From Oscillospiraceae bacterium (GTDB lineage: Bacteria > Bacillota > Clostridia > Christensenellales > Aristaeellaceae): a stretch of DNA of 17,390 nt. The position numbers and the translations under genes are program-made. The DNA lies in contig JAISBH010000264.1 of assembly GCA_031266295.1 (NCBI GenBank), forward strand, positions 1 through 17,390, in the 5' to 3' direction. Each line of letters starts with the position of its first letter. Position 1 is the first letter of the stretch. The notes below the pieces were generated by a model. It searched no databases. It was not told where the DNA came from and saw only the letters and a program-made list of their open reading frames with translations. Shown here piece by piece: positions 1 to 6,672 of the stretch.

Positions 1-484
1 TAGGGGGGCGATGAGGGTTGTCGGTTACTATGTGGTTTGCAAGCAACGGGGAACCGGGTTGCGTTACGAGGTAGACTATCGGAACACAACCGTGGGAACC
101 CCCTCTGTCGCTGCGGCGACATCTCCCCCTGTGGGGGCGATGAGGGCTGTCGGTTACGTTACGAGATAGAGTATAGGAGCATAACTGGTTGGACGAAGCC
201 GATGGATTGTGCGCAAACGATGGTCCAGGCGAAGCCTGGTCAGGATTCGAAAGGGCGGATAGCCCTTCGCAGGGTCCGGGACAGAGTCCCGAAACCCCCG
301 TTTTATCCCCCATCGGGGGGAAGGGGGGCGTTCCTCGTTCCTCCGTTCCAACTCCTGCGCCCCGCCAGTGAAAATGCTATAAAGAAGTTGACAATTTACA
401 CCATAGTGGCGGGGCGCCAGTAACTTAAAGCGCATTCGATCCGCAGATCGAACAGCGTCCCGCCGCAGCGGACAGCCGATAGCC
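1..484 (+). repeat. Hairpin-rich composite repeat, copy 1
   Basis: No convincing gene lies here. The stretch from about 94 to 484 matches, in reverse complement, 5566-6008. Positions 217-301 match 5796-5880 at 84 of 85 bases. It is a chain of short hairpins: TGTCGC/GCGACA (106-121), CCCCC/GGGGG (125-137), both enclosed by CCCTC/GAGGG (101-105 with 142-146); CCAGGC/GCCTGG (225-239); AAGGGC/GCCCTT (251-267); CGGGAC/GTCCCG (277-291); CCCCC/GGGGG (307-319); an 11-bp arm pair 357-367/407-417 around an AT-rich core; and 435-452. Positions 4-28 repeat 133-157 with one mismatch, so part of another unit continues off the left edge. The following 485-617 shows no repeat match and no clear promoter. The type of element is unknown to me. 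Confidence 0.85.
435..452 (+). other. Covarying 7-bp hairpin with CGCA loop inside repeat copy 1
   Basis: TTCGATC (435-441), loop CGCA (442-445), GATCGAA (446-452). The matching site in copy 2 (5591-5608, read on the minus strand) is TTCGGTT-CGCA-AACCGAA. Two of the seven pairs differ, A-T to G-C and C-G to T-A, and both sides changed in each case while the loop stayed the same. This is direct evidence that the pairing matters. CGC (431-433) can also pair with GCG (455-457) outside the stem across a small internal loop. Confidence 0.8.
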
Positions 485-617
485 ACGCAAAGGTGCGTAG
501 TGCGGTGCTAAAGAGGATGAGCCACACGCAGTATCAACCCTTACGTTCCTACTACGCCATAGCGGGGAAGTATCGGAGCTAACCACTCGTCAAACTCACG
601 ACAAACATAGGAGGCAT

Positions 618-1439
618 ATGAGCGCATACGATCTATCGGCCATTGACCGCGCCGCAGCGATCATTCGCGGCGGATGCGGTTCAGCGGATATCGCCTTGAT
701 AGCCGGTTCCGGCTTAGGCGGATTCGCATCGACGCTGACCAACCGCTCTACATTGCCCTACGGCGATATACCCGGATTCACGGTTTCTACCGCGCCGGGG
801 CACGCGGGCAAATGGGTTAGCGGCGAATGCTCGGGCAAGCGAGTGTACGTCATGAGCGGCCGCATTCATTGCTACGAAGGGCATGACGCGCAAACTATTG
901 CGTTCCCCATTCGCGTGATGGCGCGCTTAAATGTGCATACGCTCATCGTGACCAACGCGGCGGGCGGCGTAAACACATCCTACAAACCCGGTGATTTCAT
1001 GGTACTATCGGATTTCATCAACTTCACGGGCTATAATCCATTATGCGGCGCCAATCTTGACGACTTCGGGCCGCGCTTCCCCGATATGTCCCAGGCACTT
1101 GACGGATCGCTGATCCAAACGTCTCTAGACGCTGCTTCCTCGCTGGGCGTAACCGCGCACACGGGCGTCTACGCTATGATGTCCGGGCCGTCGTACGAAA
1201 CCCCGGCGGAGATTCGAATGCTGCGCATCCTCGGCGCGGACGCGGTCGGCATGTCAACCGTGCCGGAGGTAATCGCGGCGAGGCACAGCGGCATCCGCGT
1301 GCTGGGCATCTCCTGCATAACAAATATGGCCGCAGGGATATTACCGCAGCCATTATCGCATGAAGAGGTAATGGAAACAGGCGATCGCGTGAAGGAATCG
1401 TTCTCGCAATGGGTATGCAAGATACTGGCGGCGCTGTAA
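618..1439 (+). CDS. punA: Purine nucleoside phosphorylase, trimeric class
   Basis: Cytosolic enzyme of purine salvage: phosphorolysis of (deoxy)inosine or guanosine to free base and (deoxy)ribose-1-phosphate. At 273 aa it is a normal full-length trimeric-type PNP. Visible motifs are GSGLG (30-34, phosphate), PGHAG (60-64), GRIHCYEG (81-88), TNAAGG (112-117), GPSYETPAEIR (190-200) and SCITNMAAG (232-240). E194 and N236 fit the Glu/Asn pair that binds 6-oxopurines in this class. The ATG follows AGGAGG at 609-614 with a short 3-nt spacer. The gene stands alone downstream of repeat copy 1, converges on cdaR, and ends just before a long hairpin. I see no clear promoter in 485-617. The symbol follows Bacillus usage; xanthosine specificity or methylthioadenosine use is less likely but cannot be excluded. 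Confidence 0.93.
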   Translation: MSAYDLSAIDRAAAIIRGGCGSADIALIAGSGLGGFASTLTNRSTLPYGDIPGFTVSTAPGHAGKWVSGECSGKRVYVMSGRIHCYEGHDAQTIAFPIRVMARLNVHTLIVTNAAGGVNTSYKPGDFMVLSDFINFTGYNPLCGANLDDFGPRFPDMSQALDGSLIQTSLDAASSLGVTAHTGVYAMMSGPSYETPAEIRMLRILGADAVGMSTVPEVIAARHSGIRVLGISCITNMAAGILPQPLSHEEVMETGDRVKESFSQWVCKILAAL

Positions 1440-1453
1440 CGCCGCTCCTCTAA

Positions 1454-1521
1454 GGCTTGTTCGAAAGAGATCGCAGTTGAGGCTGAAAAGGCGCCCCACT
1501 GCGATCTTTTTCGAACAGGCC
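1454..1521. terminator. Long inverted repeat, likely bidirectional terminator
   Basis: Arms 1454-1477 and 1498-1521 are inverted repeats matching at 22 of 24 positions around a 20-nt loop. The inner stem GATCGCAGT/ACTGCGATC is followed on the plus strand by TTTTT (1507-1511), and on the minus strand by TCTTTCG. It fills the gap between the convergent ends of punA and cdaR; the cdaR stop codon begins at 1522, right after the right arm. Function as a terminator for both genes is inferred from position and shape. Confidence 0.75.
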
Positions 1522-2892
1522 CTAACCCGCCGGAACGCGCTCTTTCAGCGTCAGCATTACCTCCGTCATCTGCGGCGTGAACGAGAATCCTGTCAGGTTA
1601 TCCGCCGAGCACTGAACCGGCAGGATCATCGTCCCGGCTTCCAAACCAGCGGCGTCCACATATAGATGCACATCGGCGGCCGTCACGCGCTCCATCGTCA
1701 GGTACGGCCCGGACAGCGTGACGCTCATTGAGTACAGCGGCATCACCGGTTCCAACTCCGCGTCAACGCCGCGCACCTCCAGCGGTATGTCCATGAACGT
1801 ATGCGTATGAGTCGCCTCGCGGATCGCGGCCAGTATGACCACTTCCGACGCGCTGGAGAACTTCAGTTCCGGCGCGAGTCTCAATCCGCTCCGACCCTGC
1901 ACGGCCTCCGTCGCGTTAGATACGTCGATCGGCGTCTCTACATATATCGTCTGCAGGCGGCTCAGCGTGGCCTCGGGACCCGCTACCATCACGCTGCGCG
2001 GCACCATCATCGTCCTGTCGATCTCATAGCCGTGCGCCGGCATACCGCGTACGGCTATCGACGTGTCTATCGGCAGCTCCTTCATAGGGTAGACGTCCAC
2101 ATCGACGCGCACGGACTGCATGTTTACCAGCTCGCTAGTGATGCGCAGCAGCGGCGACTCAATCGGGACGCCTTCGCTGTCCTGCAGCTGGATCAGCGCC
2201 GACAGGCTATTATGGACGCGGCTGACGTCCAGCGTCTCTACCGGCAGAGTAACAACGGCGCGCGCGACTTGATTCACCAACGAGCGCGGGCCGCTGACCG
2301 TCACCTGAGCGGGATCGGCCACTGGCGTGTCAAACCACAGTGGCGTCTCCGACGTGCCCGACGGCACCACCTGGACGGGTATGCGCCCCCGCTGATCGTA
2401 CGCCTCCACGTTCACCATGATCGACGCCGGCGTGAACTCCAGCACTGTGCCGTATGTCGTCAGCGCCTGGCTGAACTTCAATTCCTGATCCTCGCCCGCC
2501 TGGGTGATGCGCGACAGATCCAGCCTGGGTGCGAAGCTAGCGGAAGTCACGGTCTGATAGTTGCGCTGCGCCACCCTTACGCGCATCTTTACCTTGATGG
2601 GAACGGCGGACAAATCGTCCGTAACCGTCAGGCCCTTCGCTTGCAGCGATTCCAATCCCACGACGGACACCACCGCGTCCATAATCGTCTTTTCACGCTG
2701 GATGTCCTCGTCTCCCGCGATCATGATCGCCCAAAGAAACACCGAGAGCAACAGCGCGCATACCTTCAGCAGCGGATGCACTTGCATCGATCGCCACACC
2801 TGGCTAGTCCTCGCCGACAGCCCGCCGGAAAACTGAACCGATCCGCGCTTGGATTGTGCGGACTGCGCCGCGCGCGGTTCATTGGGAAGCAT
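1522..2892 (-). CDS. cdaR: YbbR-domain protein CdaR, regulator of diadenylate cyclase
   Basis: CdaR is an extracytoplasmic, membrane-anchored protein that binds and modulates CdaA. This 456-aa protein has a basic cytoplasmic N-terminus, one membrane helix at about 41-60, then a long extracellular part of repeated beta-rich YbbR units. A repeated valine-rich strand followed by V-SGP or V-AGP turns is visible, for example around VTVSGPRSLV, VMVAGPEATL and VTLSGPYLTM. Length agrees with Bacillus CdaR (about 480 aa, four YbbR units). The ATG is preceded by GGAGG at 2900-2904 with a 7-nt spacer and overlaps the 3' end of cdaA by 14 nt, so translation is probably coupled. In many Firmicutes glmM follows cdaR; here the convergent punA follows instead. 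Confidence 0.92.
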   Translation of the reverse strand: MLPNEPRAAQSAQSKRGSVQFSGGLSARTSQVWRSMQVHPLLKVCALLLSVFLWAIMIAGDEDIQREKTIMDAVVSVVGLESLQAKGLTVTDDLSAVPIKVKMRVRVAQRNYQTVTSASFAPRLDLSRITQAGEDQELKFSQALTTYGTVLEFTPASIMVNVEAYDQRGRIPVQVVPSGTSETPLWFDTPVADPAQVTVSGPRSLVNQVARAVVTLPVETLDVSRVHNSLSALIQLQDSEGVPIESPLLRITSELVNMQSVRVDVDVYPMKELPIDTSIAVRGMPAHGYEIDRTMMVPRSVMVAGPEATLSRLQTIYVETPIDVSNATEAVQGRSGLRLAPELKFSSASEVVILAAIREATHTHTFMDIPLEVRGVDAELEPVMPLYSMSVTLSGPYLTMERVTAADVHLYVDAAGLEAGTMILPVQCSADNLTGFSFTPQMTEVMLTLKERVPAG

Positions 2893-3748
2893 CGTGGTTC
2901 CTCCGTCTCGCCCGGAACGCCAGCAGCGACAGCAGCGACATAGTGGGCGGGGTTGTTGTAAATATGGGGGTAAGCGCCTGTTCCAGCGTGTGGGCGTCCA
3001 GGTGGCGCGTCAGCTTACCCGCACGCGCCATCGATATTACGCCGGATTCCTCGGATACGATCAGCGCGACAGCGTCCGTCTGCTCCGATATGCCCAGCGC
3101 GGCGCGGTGGCGCGTACCCAGTTCCTTCGATATATTGCGGTCCTCGCTCAAACGCAGGAAGCAGGCCGCCGCGACGATCCGGTGCTCACGTATAATCACC
3201 GCACCGTCGTGGAGAGGGGTGTTCGGCTCGAATATATTCTCAATCAGCGGTGCGGTGATCAGTGAATCCAGCCGCGTGCCGCTCTCGATTATCTCAGCAA
3301 GCCCTGTGCGCCGCTCGATTACTATCAGCGCGCCGACCTTGCGCCGGGCTAGGTTGGTCATCGCCGCGACCAGCTCGGTTATCACGCGCAGATGCTGATC
3401 AGGATCGTCGGGCGCTCGCATTTTATCCCACAGGTTGGTGCTGCCTATCTGCTCCAGCGCGCGCCTTAGTTCCGGCTGGAACAGCACTACCACCACGACC
3501 GCACCGCTATTCATCACCAGATCGATTATCCGGTTGAGGGCGGTCAGATGCAGCAGCACGCTGAGCCTGCTTGCGACGAACAGAAACGCCAGTCCCTTCA
3601 ACACCTGGCTGGCACGCGTCTCACGCGTCAGCAGGAGCAGCTGATACAGCAGGAACGCAACAATCAACACGTCAGCGACATCCGATATGCGGATGCTACT
3701 GAAAATGCTGCGTACCAGCGAGAGGTTCTCCTGCCAGAACTCAACCAT
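2879..3748 (-). CDS. cdaA: Membrane diadenylate cyclase CdaA
   Basis: CdaA makes c-di-AMP from two ATP at the membrane; c-di-AMP controls potassium and osmolyte transport and cell-wall homeostasis. From the chosen start the protein is 289 aa (Bacillus CdaA 273). Hydrophobic helices lie at about 24-41, 48-68 and 75-91, followed by a DisA_N catalytic domain. The two signature motifs are present: LHDGAVII (DGA at 181-183) and GTRHRAALG (RHR at 213-215). The frame is open to 3883, but I chose ATG 3746-3748 because GGAGGG lies 8 nt upstream (3757-3762), MVEFWQENLS resembles family N-termini, and the likely promoter falls inside the longer version. First gene of the cdaA-cdaR operon and divergent from the wall-binding protein gene. 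Confidence 0.95.
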   Translation of the reverse strand: MVEFWQENLSLVRSIFSSIRISDVADVLIVAFLLYQLLLLTRETRASQVLKGLAFLFVASRLSVLLHLTALNRIIDLVMNSGAVVVVVLFQPELRRALEQIGSTNLWDKMRAPDDPDQHLRVITELVAAMTNLARRKVGALIVIERRTGLAEIIESGTRLDSLITAPLIENIFEPNTPLHDGAVIIREHRIVAAACFLRLSEDRNISKELGTRHRAALGISEQTDAVALIVSEESGVISMARAGKLTRHLDAHTLEQALTPIFTTTPPTMSLLSLLAFRARRRNHDASQ

Positions 3749-3762
3749 CGGCTGTTCCCTCC

Positions 3763-3780
3763 ACCGCCTGTTAAGGCGGT
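3763..3780 (-). promoter_or_regulatory. Leader hairpin abutting the cdaA ribosome binding site
   Basis: A perfect 7-bp stem with a 4-nt loop (ACCGCCT-TAAC-AGGCGGT, read on the minus strand). It ends exactly where the cdaA Shine-Dalgarno GGAGGG (3757-3762) begins. It is not followed by a T-run, so it is not an obvious terminator. It may affect initiation or mRNA stability; no known riboswitch pattern is recognisable in the roughly 65-nt leader. Confidence 0.5.
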
Positions 3781-3819
3781 CTGTCGTACTTCCGGCATAC
3801 GTATTCATGCCACGACGGT

Positions 3820-3849
3820 AGTATACACCACCAGCCTCTAAAGAGTAAA
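3820..3849 (-). promoter_or_regulatory. Candidate sigma-A promoter for cdaA-cdaR
   Basis: On the minus strand, TTTACT (3849-3844) is separated by 18 nt from TATACT (3825-3820). This would start transcription near 3813 and leave a leader of about 65 nt before the chosen cdaA start. The -10 is good and the -35 is moderate, at 4 of 6 matches. Confidence 0.5.
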
Positions 3850-3927
3850 CGACATACACCCCCTCCTGAATCCGATTTTTCAACGTTTTATTATGACGTA
3901 TGTGTTACGCTTTTCGCTGAATAGGTA

Positions 3928-3956
3928 TTGACCACGCAATGAAACCGTAATATAAT
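3928..3956 (+). promoter_or_regulatory. Near-consensus sigma-A promoter for the wall-binding protein gene
   Basis: TTGACC (3928-3933), a 17-nt spacer, and a perfect TATAAT (3951-3956). Transcription would start near 3963, followed by AGGAGGT (3987-3993) and the GTG start at 4003. One of the strongest promoter-like sequences in the window, suggesting high constitutive expression. Confidence 0.85.
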
Positions 3957-4002
3957 TCGTTCTATGAGTAGGATATGCTAAGGTTCAGGAGGTGCGCTGA
4001 CG

Positions 4003-5565
4003 GTGCAAAGGACAATATCGCACAGGGTTTGGGCGCTGGCGCTGATGGTTATACTAGCGTCGCGGCTGATTATGTTCGTATCCCCGGCGCTGGCCGACGA
4101 GATATGGTTTACTCGCTCGGGCACAAAGCTGCGCGCGAAGGCTTCGACCAGCGCGAACGCGATTATCACTATAAAGGGCGGCGAGGAGGTTTCCGTCGTC
4201 AGTAGGTCCGGCGGCTGGTCGCAGGTGCGCTATAGATCGCATACGGGTTACATTCGAAGCGATCTGCTGGTGCAACTGACACGCTCCGGCTACATCCCGC
4301 TGGAGAATGGCAACGAGTGCCCGCAGGTGAAGGACGTCCAAACCGCGCTGCGCGATCTGGGTTACTTCAGCGGCAAGTGCGACGGCAAGTTCGGCGACGA
4401 CACAGAGTCAGCCGTTAAAGCGTTCCAGAAGCGCAACTCGATCGGCGCGGACGGTATCGCGGGTGGCGAGACTCAGCGCGTGCTGTACTCCGGCGCAGCC
4501 ATCGCGGTGGATGGGATAAGCGGTGCTGGGTTACCCGGTTTGCCCGATGCGTCTAGCAGTGCGGCGGCCACGACCGGCGGAACGAGCGCTGCCGTCTCCG
4601 TCTCGCTAAAGAAGGGAGACACGGGCACGGCGGTCAAGGCCATGCAATCGCTGCTAAAGAATCTGGGTTACATTACGTTCGCCCCAGACGGGGTGTTCGG
4701 CAGCGGTACAGAGAAGGCTGTGATAGAATTTCAGTCCCGCAACGGATTATCTGCGGATGGCAAGGTCGGAGCGGCGACGCTAAACGTATTGTCCAGCTCG
4801 AAGGCGGTAGCTGCGGCGGCGTCCTCAACAATCACCTCAACCGCGGCAACGAAGATAACGCTGAAAAAGGGCGACTCGGGTTCAGAGGTGACAAAGATGC
4901 AGAAGCGGCTGCGAGAGCTGGGTTATATCAGCTTTACGGCGGATGGGAAGTTCGGTTCGGGCACGCAAACAGGGGTTATAGCGTTCCAGAAGGCGAATAA
5001 ACTGTCGGCGGATGGGGTGGCAGGTGCGGGGACGCTCACTCTGCTGTACTCATCGTCGGCCAAGGCGGCTTCGGCGAGTACGGTTTCCGGTTCATCCAGC
5101 GGCACGACGGCGTCCAGCGCCCCGGCGAACAGCCAGGTAAAACTGCTGCACTTCTTCGACGTGGTGAAGGTTAAGTATAAGGCGGGCACAGCCGTAACGG
5201 TATATGATCCGGCGAGCGGGTTATCATGGAAGCTGCAGTTTATGTCGCTAGGCCGTCACGCGGATTCGGAGCCGATGACCGCCAACGATACCGCAGTGAT
5301 GAATAAAGCGTTCGGCAACACAACGACATGGACGCCCAAGGCCGTATTGATCAAGTTCCCCGACGGTGTATGGAGCATGGCGACGATGCACAACACGCCG
5401 CACCTGAGTTCAACGATCAAGGACAACAACTTTTCTGGGCATCTATGCGTGCACTTCCTGCGCGACATGGATGAGGTAACCAAGAACGATCCTAACTACG
5501 GCGTGCAAAATCAAAAAGCCCTGCGCGCGGCATGGAAAGCGCTGACAGGACAGGCGGTGAATTAG
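4003..5565 (+). CDS. Secreted SH3b / triple peptidoglycan-binding protein with Cys-His C-terminal domain
   Basis: A 520-aa exported wall protein. GTG start, 9 nt after AGGAGGT. Signal peptide about 1-31, with likely cleavage after SPALA. Then a bacterial SH3 domain (about 32-90) and three PG_binding_1 repeats (about 100-165, 200-265, 285-350). Each repeat carries LGY, DG-FG, AV-FQ and DG-G motifs, with Ser/Ala/Thr-rich linkers between them. The last 140 residues form a separate domain with H463, H467 and a GHLCVHF motif (H480, C482, H484). This looks like C-terminal domains of clostridial wall proteins and distantly like the Cys/His site of YkuD L,D-transpeptidases. Catalysis is an inference; it could instead be a binding domain. 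Divergent from cdaA; repeat copy 2 begins at the base after its stop codon. Confidence 0.88.
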   Translation: MQRTISHRVWALALMVILASRLIMFVSPALADEIWFTRSGTKLRAKASTSANAIITIKGGEEVSVVSRSGGWSQVRYRSHTGYIRSDLLVQLTRSGYIPLENGNECPQVKDVQTALRDLGYFSGKCDGKFGDDTESAVKAFQKRNSIGADGIAGGETQRVLYSGAAIAVDGISGAGLPGLPDASSSAAATTGGTSAAVSVSLKKGDTGTAVKAMQSLLKNLGYITFAPDGVFGSGTEKAVIEFQSRNGLSADGKVGAATLNVLSSSKAVAAAASSTITSTAATKITLKKGDSGSEVTKMQKRLRELGYISFTADGKFGSGTQTGVIAFQKANKLSADGVAGAGTLTLLYSSSAKAASASTVSGSSSGTTASSAPANSQVKLLHFFDVVKVKYKAGTAVTVYDPASGLSWKLQFMSLGRHADSEPMTANDTAVMNKAFGNTTTWTPKAVLIKFPDGVWSMATMHNTPHLSSTIKDNNFSGHLCVHFLRDMDEVTKNDPNYGVQNQKALRAAWKALTGQAVN

Positions 5566-6008
5566 GGCTATTCGCTGCGGCGGGACGCTGTTCGGTTTGC
5601 GAACCGAATGCGCTTTAAGTTTGTGGCGCCCCGCCACTATGACGTAAGATGTCAACTTATTTATAGCGTTTTTATTGGGGGGGCGCTTGGTGGTTCTTCT
5701 TTCAAACCCGGGGGGTGGTGGGGTGGGGTACGTCCGTCCCCTTCCCGAAGGCGCGGATGCGCCGCCGCCCCCCTTCCCCCCGATGGGGGGGTATGACGGG
5801 GGTTTCGGGACTCTGTCCCGGACCCTGCGAAGGGCTATCCGCCCTTTCGAATCCTGACCAAGCTTCGCCTGGACCATCGTGATACACAATCTACCGGCTT
5901 CGGACTGCCTGTTGTACCTGGATAGTCTACCTCGTAACGCAACCCGTCCCTCCAGCCCTCATCGCCCCCGCAGGGGGAGATGTCGCCGCAGCGACAGAGG
6001 GGGGTCCC
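5566..6008 (-). repeat. Hairpin-rich composite repeat, copy 2 (inverted)
   Basis: Reverse-complement copy of the element at about 94-484, filling most of the gene-free stretch 5566-6179. The hairpin order is kept: 5981-5996 and 5965-5977 enclosed by CCCTC 5956-5960 / GAGGG 5997-6001, then 5858-5872, 5806-5820, the arm pair 5626-5639/5673-5686 and 5591-5608. Its middle (about 5687-5795) is longer than in copy 1 and diverged, with C- and G-runs. It starts directly after the wall-protein stop codon and lacks an 8-nt insert present near the end of copy 1. The 25-bp block at 56-80 recurs here in full, on the minus strand just left of 5955. No transposase is present. Confidence 0.85.
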
Positions 6009-6028
6009 CGAGGGAGGTCGAGAGGATC

Positions 6029-6050
6029 GCAATTCTAAATGTGGAATTGC
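6029..6050. repeat. Short perfect inverted repeat
   Basis: GCAATTC (6029-6035), 8-nt loop, GAATTGC (6044-6050). It lies between repeat copy 2 and the terminator of the VOC operon. There is no T-run after either arm, so a terminator role is not evident. Role unknown. Confidence 0.5.
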
Positions 6051-6068
6051 TGTTCACGCTTGACACAC

Positions 6069-6097
6069 AAAACGGGCCGACACAACCGCCAGCCCGT
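6069..6097 (-). terminator. Probable intrinsic terminator of the DUF1858-VOC operon
   Basis: Read on the minus strand: ACGGGC (6097-6092), a 14-nt loop, GCCCGT (6077-6072), then TTTTGTGTG. It lies about 80 nt after the stop of the VOC gene. The stem is short (6 bp) and the U-tract is imperfect, so the strength is uncertain. Confidence 0.55.
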
Positions 6098-6179
6098 CTC
6101 ACGCCATTCCGCCGACACTGGCCCGCTTCTCGCTGCCAGCAGCTATATGAAAATAACCTGAACGCAAGCCAGGCTTCCG

Positions 6180-6656
6180 TTACGCCCTGTCGCTCTCCAG
6201 CAGCTCTATCAACACCTTAAGCGAGTCTTGCGCGTTCAAATACGCGTACCGTCCGCTGCCGTCGCCGTACTCCCCCGCCTGTTCCAGCTTCATCCCGAAC
6301 GCCTCGCACACCGCGACCGCATCCTTCATCCCCTTCACCTGGAACGCAAGGTGATGCGGGCCTTCGCCGTGAGTCTCCAGGTAGTCTCGCCATGTCGAGT
6401 GCGCCTCGTTCGGCTCTATCAACTCCAGCTGCAGTCCCGGTCCTACGTCGAAGAACGCCAGTTTCGCCGCAGCATCCGGCGCTGGTTCACCCATATACCT
6501 GGTCTGCGTGACCGCGTAGTCTCCCACGCCTTGGGTCGGCGGCGGCGTCACGCCGAGGAACCGTGCCCACTTCTCTTTGGCCGCCTCAATATCACGCACG
6601 ATGAATCCCACCTGGGTAACGAGTTTGGTATTTACAACGCCATTTGAATCCTGCAT
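6180..6656 (-). CDS. VOC (glyoxalase/epimerase fold) family protein
   Basis: A 158-aa protein with the paired beta-alpha-beta-beta-beta modules of the vicinal oxygen chelate fold, which bind a divalent metal and act on substrates such as hemithioacetals or acyl-CoAs. Candidate metal ligands in order: Q15 (TQVGFIV), E78 (LQLELIEP), H102 (HHLAF) and E151 (LIELLE). This Gln-Glu-His-Glu set matches that of human-type glyoxalase I, whereas methylmalonyl-CoA epimerases use His-Gln-His-Glu. The substrate cannot be assigned. GGGGG at 6663-6667 serves as ribosome binding site, 6 nt before the ATG. It lies 16 nt after the DUF1858 gene, with which it is almost certainly co-transcribed, and is followed by a hairpin terminator. 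Confidence 0.85.
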   Translation of the reverse strand: MQDSNGVVNTKLVTQVGFIVRDIEAAKEKWARFLGVTPPPTQGVGDYAVTQTRYMGEPAPDAAAKLAFFDVGPGLQLELIEPNEAHSTWRDYLETHGEGPHHLAFQVKGMKDAVAVCEAFGMKLEQAGEYGDGSGRYAYLNAQDSLKVLIELLESDRA

Positions 6657-6672
6657 GTTAATCCCCCTGTTG

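Noticed and set aside
388..393. TTGACA in the AT-rich core of the repeat (also in copy 2) as a -35 box
   Set aside because: At the required 16-18 nt downstream lies the GC-rich hairpin arm, not a -10. TATAAA lies upstream of it instead.
37..423. Open frames within repeat copy 1, with similar peptides in copy 2 (VQAKPGQDSKGRIALRRVRD and others)
   Set aside because: Several overlapping frames stay open, length changes between copies break the frames, and the differences favour hairpin pairing rather than protein conservation. No ribosome binding site.
1..484. CRISPR array or insertion sequence as explanation for the repeats
   Set aside because: No regularly spaced direct repeats with unique spacers, no cas genes, and no transposase frame.
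1801..2943. 380-codon open frame on the plus strand opposite cdaR
   Set aside because: Arg/His/Gln-rich composition typical of an antisense shadow; cdaR on the other strand has clear family features and a ribosome binding site.
3749..3883. N-terminal extension of cdaA by 45 residues
   Set aside because: It spans the likely promoter and leader hairpin and does not resemble CdaA N-termini; the downstream ATG has GGAGGG at 8 nt.
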